Positions 30,541 to 34,393 of a DNA stretch of 34,393 bases are shown one piece after another. The DNA is taken from the IMG/VR virus record IMGVR_UViG_3300030103_001070, positions 1 to 34,393 of that record; one strand, 5' to 3'. A program made the position numbers and the translations under genes. This DNA comes from a virus. The notes below the pieces were generated by a model. The model saw only the letters and a list, made by a program, of their open reading frames with translations. It was not told the origin of the DNA and searched no databases. How positions within the stretch are numbered: the stretch's first letter is position 1; each line of letters starts with the position of its first letter.

Positions 30541-30605
30541 TGGCATACGGTAAGAAAAAAGGCGGCAAAAAAGGCTCAAAGCAAGTTTTGGGTAAGTATT
30601 GCTGA
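30540..30605 (+). CDS. 21-aa Lys/Gly-rich ORF
   Basis: ATG 30540 overlaps the preceding stop (TAATG); TGA ends at 30605, one base before the next ATG at 30607. The peptide is MAYGKKKGGKKGSKQVLGKY plus Cys. It fits the operon's pattern of tight coupling exactly, but at 21 codons real translation cannot be shown from sequence. Confidence 0.4.
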   Translation: MAYGKKKGGKKGSKQVLGKYC

Positions 30606-30606
30606 T

Positions 30607-30804
30607 ATGGCTTCGCCAAAACCTAAAAACCCCTCGCTTTGGTCTCGCGTAAAGTCCGAGGCGAGGAAAAAATTTGATGTATACCCCTCGGCCTACTCTA
30701 ACGCGTGGGCATCGAAGGAATACAAAAGTCGTGGCGGGAAGTGGTCTGGCCCCGACAATCGCGTGAAAAGGACGACAAAACGTGGCAGCAAAGCGAAAGC
30801 CTAA
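30607..30804 (+). CDS. 65-aa basic protein, phage-conserved type
   Basis: A 65-residue protein reading SPKPKNPSLWSRVKSEARKK, then FDVYPSAYSNAWASKEYKSR and a Lys/Arg-rich tail. The 'LWxxVKxEAKKKFDVYPSAYANAWAxKxYKxxGG' pattern is one that I know from many phages as a small uncharacterised protein. It begins one base after the stop of the previous ORF and overlaps the next gene by 23 bases. Confidence 0.75.
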   Translation: MASPKPKNPSLWSRVKSEARKKFDVYPSAYSNAWASKEYKSRGGKWSGPDNRVKRTTKRGSKAKA

Positions 30805-31018
30805 AGCTGGTCTCGGCAAGTGGTTTGGCGAGAAGTGGGTTGACGTTAAGACCGGCAAGCCCTGCGGGCGCAAGGCCGGTGAAAAACGTGGATACCCCGC
30901 GTGCCGCCCAAAGAAGGTCGCCGGACGCGTGACCAAAAAAGAGGCGCAGAAAAAGACTGGCCCCAAGCGGGTTAGCTGGTCTGTTACTGCCTCTGGAAAG
31001 AAAAGGAAAAAAGCATGA
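30782..31018 (+). CDS. 78-aa basic protein with Cys pair, GTG start
   Basis: Starts at GTG 30782, inside the 3' end of the previous gene. The sequence KAGLGKWFGEKWVDVKTGKP-CGRK, then GYPACRPKKVAG and a Lys-rich tail resembles small 'KWVDVxxxKPCGR' phage proteins (the DUF5872-type as I recall it). The two cysteines might bind metal. It ends in the overlap with the next start (ATGA). Confidence 0.7.
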   Translation: MAAKRKPKAGLGKWFGEKWVDVKTGKPCGRKAGEKRGYPACRPKKVAGRVTKKEAQKKTGPKRVSWSVTASGKKRKKA

Positions 31019-31227
31019 TTGTTTGTGATCCCTGCCCATATCGTGGACGCTGCGAAATTCGTCAGCGTTGTATTCAGGGCAAGAACCCTATGCCGGATAT
31101 GACGCCACCGCCAGCTCCGTTGAAGTTTGTGCAGACCAGCAAAGGCACAGTTAAGACTGCTGGTAAGCGCGGCGCACCTGTCAAGACTGCGGTTAAGAAG
31201 GCCATCAAAAAGGCGAAGATGCATTGA
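31015..31227 (+). CDS. 70-aa Cys- and Lys-rich protein
   Basis: Coupled to the gene before by ATGA. The first 20 residues have four cysteines (MIVCDPCPYRGRCEIRQRCI), perhaps a small metal-binding knuckle; the remainder is a Pro/Lys-rich basic tail (KTAVKKAIKKAKMH at the end). It ends inside the TTG start of the next small gene. Confidence 0.65.
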   Translation: MIVCDPCPYRGRCEIRQRCIQGKNPMPDMTPPPAPLKFVQTSKGTVKTAGKRGAPVKTAVKKAIKKAKMH

Positions 31228-31382
31228 ACATCAGACGCCCGATTGTTGGTCGCATAAGACGCCCGCAGCCCCCGCTAGAACCAAAGGCGGAAGTGTGCGA
31301 TAATGTCGGCACGCCAAAGACGGCGTCCAAGGTTAAACGTGCGCCAAAACGCGCGGCAAAAGGTGCAAGGAAAAATGGCTAA
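31224..31382 (+). CDS. 52-aa very basic protein, TTG start
   Basis: TTG 31224 overlaps the previous stop (TTGA), the same coupling as two other genes here. It is followed by 51 codons ending with TAA at 31380-31382, an 8-base overlap with the portal ATG at 31375. The protein is NIRRPIVGRIRRPQPPLEP-type at its start, then nearly half Lys/Arg/Ala. A portal start at 31303 would replace this gene's second half in another frame; the portal is better started at 31375. Confidence 0.5.
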   Translation: MNIRRPIVGRIRRPQPPLEPKAEVCDNVGTPKTASKVKRAPKRAAKGARKNG

Positions 31383-33459
31383 AAAGATGGACGACGAACA
31401 ATTGGGCAGCATCGTGTCGGGTGAGATCACCGACGCGCTCAATCACTTCGACAACGAGTACACGACCGACCGGCTACGCGCCTTGGATATGTACTTGGGT
31501 GAGCCGCTTGGAAACGAGGTAGACGGTCGCTCGACAGTGATTGCCACTGAGGTTGCCGACACCGTCGAGGCCATCATGCCTAATTTGATGCGGGTGTTTA
31601 CGACCAACGACAAATATGTTCGCTTTAGCCCGCGCACTGCCGAGGATATGGAATCTGCCGAGCAGGCGTCTGATTACGTTAATTATGTTCTGAACACCCA
31701 GAACCCCGGCTACCAAATCCTGCACACGTTTTTCAAGGATGCGCTGCTGTTCCGTTTGGGTGTTGTGAAGTTTTTTTACGAGACACGCGAGGAAGTTGAC
31801 GAGGAAGAATACACCGGCCTGTCAGAAGAAGAACTGACAATGCTGCTGGCCGACCCGACTGTTGAGCTTGTGTCTCAGACAGAGACTGTCGTTGAGAGTA
31901 TGTATAACGACGAGACCGGAGAGACTGAAGACCTGCGCTCAGAGTACGATTTGACTGTACGCATCAAGCGAGAAGAAGGTGACATCAAAATCATCAACAT
32001 TCCGCCTGAGGAATTTTTGGTATCGCGTCACGCCGCCTCACTTGAGGACGCTGACTTTATCGCGCACCGCACAAACATGACTGTCTCAGACCTTGTGGCT
32101 ATGGGCTATGACCGCGACGAGGTTGAGCAGTTTGCTGGCGAGAACGAGCTGGACAACGACCGCGAGGTCAGCAACAGATTCCAAGACCTTGAATCGTCAA
32201 TGCCGGTTGATCCGTCAGACCCAACACTGCGGTCTGTGCCTTACTATGAGTGCATTATCAATATGGATTACGACGGCGACGGCATTGCCGAGCGTCGGCG
32301 CATATGCGCGATTGGCGCTGAGGGCAAACACATTTTGCATAATGAGCCGTTTGATCATGTGCCGTTTGCGTGCGTGTCGCCTATTATGATGCCGCACCGC
32401 CTGATTGGCCGCAGCATCTTTGACATGACCGAGGACTTGCAGGTCATTAAGTCAACGCTGATGCGCCAGTACCTCGACAGCGTCTACTCATCTACCCTGC
32501 CACGCATTGCGGCGGTTGAGGGTCAGGTGAATTTGGACGACCTGCTTGATGGCTCACCCGGCGGCGTAATCAGAACGCGGCAGCCGGGCATGATCCAAGC
32601 CCTGACAGGCGCATCCGTAGGCAACGAAATCCGCCCGCTGATGGATTATCTCGACACGGTAAAAGAGCAGCGCACAGGTATGAGCCGTGCATCTCAGGGG
32701 CTTGACGCCAACAGCTTGCAGTCAAGCACCGCCAGCGCAGTCTCAGCGACCGTGCGCGGCGCTCAGGTCAAGTTGGAGTCATATGCAAGGACAATGGCCG
32801 AGACAGGCGTCAAGGCGCTGTTTAAGGGCATCCTGCATTTGGTGCTAAAGCACGACAGCAAGGAAAAGATCGTGCGCCTTCGCAATCAGTTTGTGCCGAT
32901 CAACCCAGCCGAGTGGTCTAGCCAGTTTGACACCGTTGTGCAGGTTGGCTTAGGCACGACTGACGACGAGACAAAGATTGCCTTTCTGACGCAGATCGCA
33001 TCAAAGCAGGAGCAAATCCTGATGCAGCTAGGTCAGGACAATCCGCTTGTGACGGCGCAGCAGTACGTTAACACCCTGCGCTCAATCACTGAGGTTGGCG
33101 GCTTCAAGGATAGCAGCCTGTTCTTTAACTCGCCTGAGCAGGTCACGCAGTTTATGGCAGCCAAGCAACAGCAGGCAGCCAACCAGCCGCAGCAGCCGTC
33201 ACCTGAGCAGCAGCAGTTACAGCAGGTGTTACAGCTAGAGCAGCAGAAGGCGCAGGCTGACATACAGATCGCGCAGCAAAAAGCTGAGGCTGACATTGCT
33301 CTGAAGCGCGAGAAGATGCAGGCCGAAATTCAGATGGAGCGCGAAAAGATGCAAATGGAGATGCAGATGCGTCAACAGGAACTTCAGGCTGAGGCAGAGC
33401 TGCGTGTCGCCAAGGCAGTCACCGACGCCGAAATATCAACCAACCTACCGAGGGCATAG
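31375..33459 (+). CDS. Portal protein, SU10/P22-like podovirus type
   Basis: A 694-residue portal that forms the dodecameric DNA gate in the head vertex. ATG 31375 with AAGGA upstream is used in place of ATG 31303, which overlaps the basic small gene. The N-terminal half has LRALDMYLGEPLGNEVDGRS, VADTVEAIMPNLMRVFTTND and FFKDALLFRLGVVKFFYETR, strongly typical of SU10-like portals; the stem and wing region follows (VPYYECIINMDYDGDGIAER, PHRLIGRSIFDMTEDLQV). The last 120 residues are Gln/Met/Glu-rich and form a long coiled coil (QIAQQKAEADIALKREKMQA and similar), like the barrel that P22 portals extend into the head. It is followed by an open-ended gene after 2 bases. Confidence 0.92.
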   Translation: MAKKMDDEQLGSIVSGEITDALNHFDNEYTTDRLRALDMYLGEPLGNEVDGRSTVIATEVADTVEAIMPNLMRVFTTNDKYVRFSPRTAEDMESAEQASDYVNYVLNTQNPGYQILHTFFKDALLFRLGVVKFFYETREEVDEEEYTGLSEEELTMLLADPTVELVSQTETVVESMYNDETGETEDLRSEYDLTVRIKREEGDIKIINIPPEEFLVSRHAASLEDADFIAHRTNMTVSDLVAMGYDRDEVEQFAGENELDNDREVSNRFQDLESSMPVDPSDPTLRSVPYYECIINMDYDGDGIAERRRICAIGAEGKHILHNEPFDHVPFACVSPIMMPHRLIGRSIFDMTEDLQVIKSTLMRQYLDSVYSSTLPRIAAVEGQVNLDDLLDGSPGGVIRTRQPGMIQALTGASVGNEIRPLMDYLDTVKEQRTGMSRASQGLDANSLQSSTASAVSATVRGAQVKLESYARTMAETGVKALFKGILHLVLKHDSKEKIVRLRNQFVPINPAEWSSQFDTVVQVGLGTTDDETKIAFLTQIASKQEQILMQLGQDNPLVTAQQYVNTLRSITEVGGFKDSSLFFNSPEQVTQFMAAKQQQAANQPQQPSPEQQQLQQVLQLEQQKAQADIQIAQQKAEADIALKREKMQAEIQMEREKMQMEMQMRQQELQAEAELRVAKAVTDAEISTNLPRA

Positions 33460-33461
33460 AG

Positions 33462-34393
33462 ATGGCCAAGATGAACAAAATCATGCCGCCGCGTAACACA
33501 ACCATTCGCGGCCAAGATCATTTACTGGCCTATATTACGCCCGAAGAAGCGCAGATGCTTATGGACAACGGCGGTGCAGGTAAAGCTGGCCCTATGGGTA
33601 TCCCTGCGTTTTACAGTGATGAGGATGATGCGTTTGCTGGCGAGGCTATGTCTGACTTTGAAAGCACCTTCGGCGGCGGGAATGATGACGACGCGCCAGA
33701 GCCAGTTCGGCAAAGCCAGATAACCGGCGGTGAAACCCTTTACACTAGCGGCGCTCCGACATTGTCTGTTGGTACGGCTTCACAGGCGTTGGGGAATGTG
33801 GGCGGTGATCGTACTGTCGGTGGCCTCACACGAGCGCAATACAATGATATGCCTTTTTACATGCGCGAGCTTTTGGACACTAAGTCACCATTATTCACTG
33901 GTGCTTATAATTATGAATTTGGGCCGAAGGGCAGAGTGACTGGTTTCTACGGCCCAAGCCTCGCGGGGAAAATGCCCGGAGTTGGCGGCTTGCTTAGTAA
34001 CTTGTACGAAAAGTTTTTAGGGCCGCCTATGACTGAAAGCGATCTAGCTATGAGGTCAGTCTACACAGGCTTTGGCGCAGGCAATCAGTTAGATGGCGGT
34101 CGCGACGGATACGAAGAAGTCAAACCAGTAAACCCAGAGACCGGCCAATGCGATGAGGGCTATATGTTTGACGAGGACATGCAGGCTTGCCGCTTGGACA
34201 CAGGCTTTGCCTCTGGTGGCCAAACCGGCGGCGGAGTTATGGCGCAGCCCGGTGACGCATATGCGCGGATGGGTTTGCTAGATCAGGCACCAACTGGCCT
34301 GCCTGAGTTCCAGCAGCAATACGGCGCAGGCTTTGGCACGCCGTCACAGTTTGCGGATGCCAACCTCGCGTTCAGACAGCGTGGCGGGTACCG
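33462..34393 (+). CDS. Virion-associated protein, runs off the right edge
   Basis: ATG 33462 opens a frame that continues for at least 310 codons with no stop in the window. It begins MAKMNKIMPPRNTTIRGQDH followed by LLAYITPEEAQMLMDNGGAG, a start that I recall from many marine podoviruses directly downstream of the portal. The rest is Gly/Asp/Pro-rich with little structure (YSDEDDAFAGEAMSDFESTF), then a C-pair segment CDEGYMFDEDMQACRLDTGF and a Gln-rich region near the edge. It is probably packaged or attached at the head vertex. The missing end may wrap to the left end of the window. Confidence 0.78.
   Translation, partial: MAKMNKIMPPRNTTIRGQDHLLAYITPEEAQMLMDNGGAGKAGPMGIPAFYSDEDDAFAGEAMSDFESTFGGGNDDDAPEPVRQSQITGGETLYTSGAPTLSVGTASQALGNVGGDRTVGGLTRAQYNDMPFYMRELLDTKSPLFTGAYNYEFGPKGRVTGFYGPSLAGKMPGVGGLLSNLYEKFLGPPMTESDLAMRSVYTGFGAGNQLDGGRDGYEEVKPVNPETGQCDEGYMFDEDMQACRLDTGFASGGQTGGGVMAQPGDAYARMGLLDQAPTGLPEFQQQYGAGFGTPSQFADANLAFRQRGGY

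Noticed and set aside
30502-31224. A 240-codon open frame on the minus strand across the small basic genes
   Set aside because: It lies opposite Lys-rich genes, whose AAA/AAG codons read as Phe/Leu on the other strand and rarely give stops. It has no ribosome site, no family pattern, and would clash with several well-supported short genes.
1-34393. CRISPR arrays, tRNA genes, insertion sequences, integrase and attachment sites
   Set aside because: No regularly spaced direct repeats, cloverleaf-like segment, transposase or recombinase pattern was seen by eye on either strand. A tRNAscan or repeat search could still find a weak case.

Overview
The window reads as nearly all of a small tailed-phage genome, podovirus type, of about 34 kb. 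The closest overall resemblance I recall is to marine podoviruses of the SU10/P22-like structural type with small genomes. The evidence is an SU10-like capsid, adaptor and portal set, an Sf6/P22-like terminase, P22-gp10-like tail nozzle, ejection-type proteins, a GH24 endolysin, and no integrase, tail tape measure, sheath, DNA polymerase or RNA polymerase. GC content is near 50 % by eye. One protein ends in an SSB-like DLDDEIPF tip, a form common in alphaproteobacterial SSBs, so an alphaproteobacterial marine host is a reasonable guess and no more.

Layout. (1) 1-14.9 kb, rightward: scaffold, major capsid protein, terminator, head completion and adaptor, nozzle, internal virion/ejection proteins, a fibre adaptor and a 1158-residue tail fibre with six related modules. 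(2) 14.9-17.2 kb, rightward: lysis region with small membrane proteins, a GH24 lysozyme, a holin-like 2-3 TM protein and, unexpectedly, a PD-(D/E)XK nuclease. (3) 17.2-19.95 kb, leftward: eight small tightly packed genes, including a YqaJ-like exonuclease, a LexA-like winged-helix protein, a Cys-rich protein and two genes of 42 and 57 aa. They read from a good sigma70-type promoter and end at a hairpin that faces the lysis operon. (4) 20.2-26.9 kb, rightward: early/replication genes, comprising a small RHH-like protein, Holliday-resolvase-like nuclease, C5-cytosine methyltransferase, another nuclease, an SSB-like protein, primase-helicase, a repeat-rich candidate origin, several small Zn-ribbon proteins and the small terminase. 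(5) 26.9-34.4 kb, rightward: a structured intergenic region, large terminase, a large virion-type protein, a run of tiny basic proteins, portal and an open-ended gene that leaves the window.

How it fits together. The phage seems to use host polymerases, supplying its own primase-helicase, ssDNA-binding protein(s), exonuclease and resolvase. The leftward and rightward early operons diverge from about 20.0 kb. The late genes start near the terminase and wrap, if the genome is circular or permuted, from the right end of the window into the scaffold/capsid genes at the left end.

The most striking observation is a 240-codon second reading frame (21008-21730) inside the methyltransferase gene. It has its own strong Shine-Dalgarno sequence, repeated W/M-x-T-P motifs and a conserved-looking C-terminal LNPQWVEWLMGYP segment. 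This looks like a true overprinted gene. Other points of interest are the TATAACC iteron-like cluster after the primase-helicase, an SSB C-terminal tip on a protein without a visible OB fold, and a conserved gene (15265-15741) whose expected start has no standard start codon. All family assignments come from reading the sequence and memory; no database search was run.
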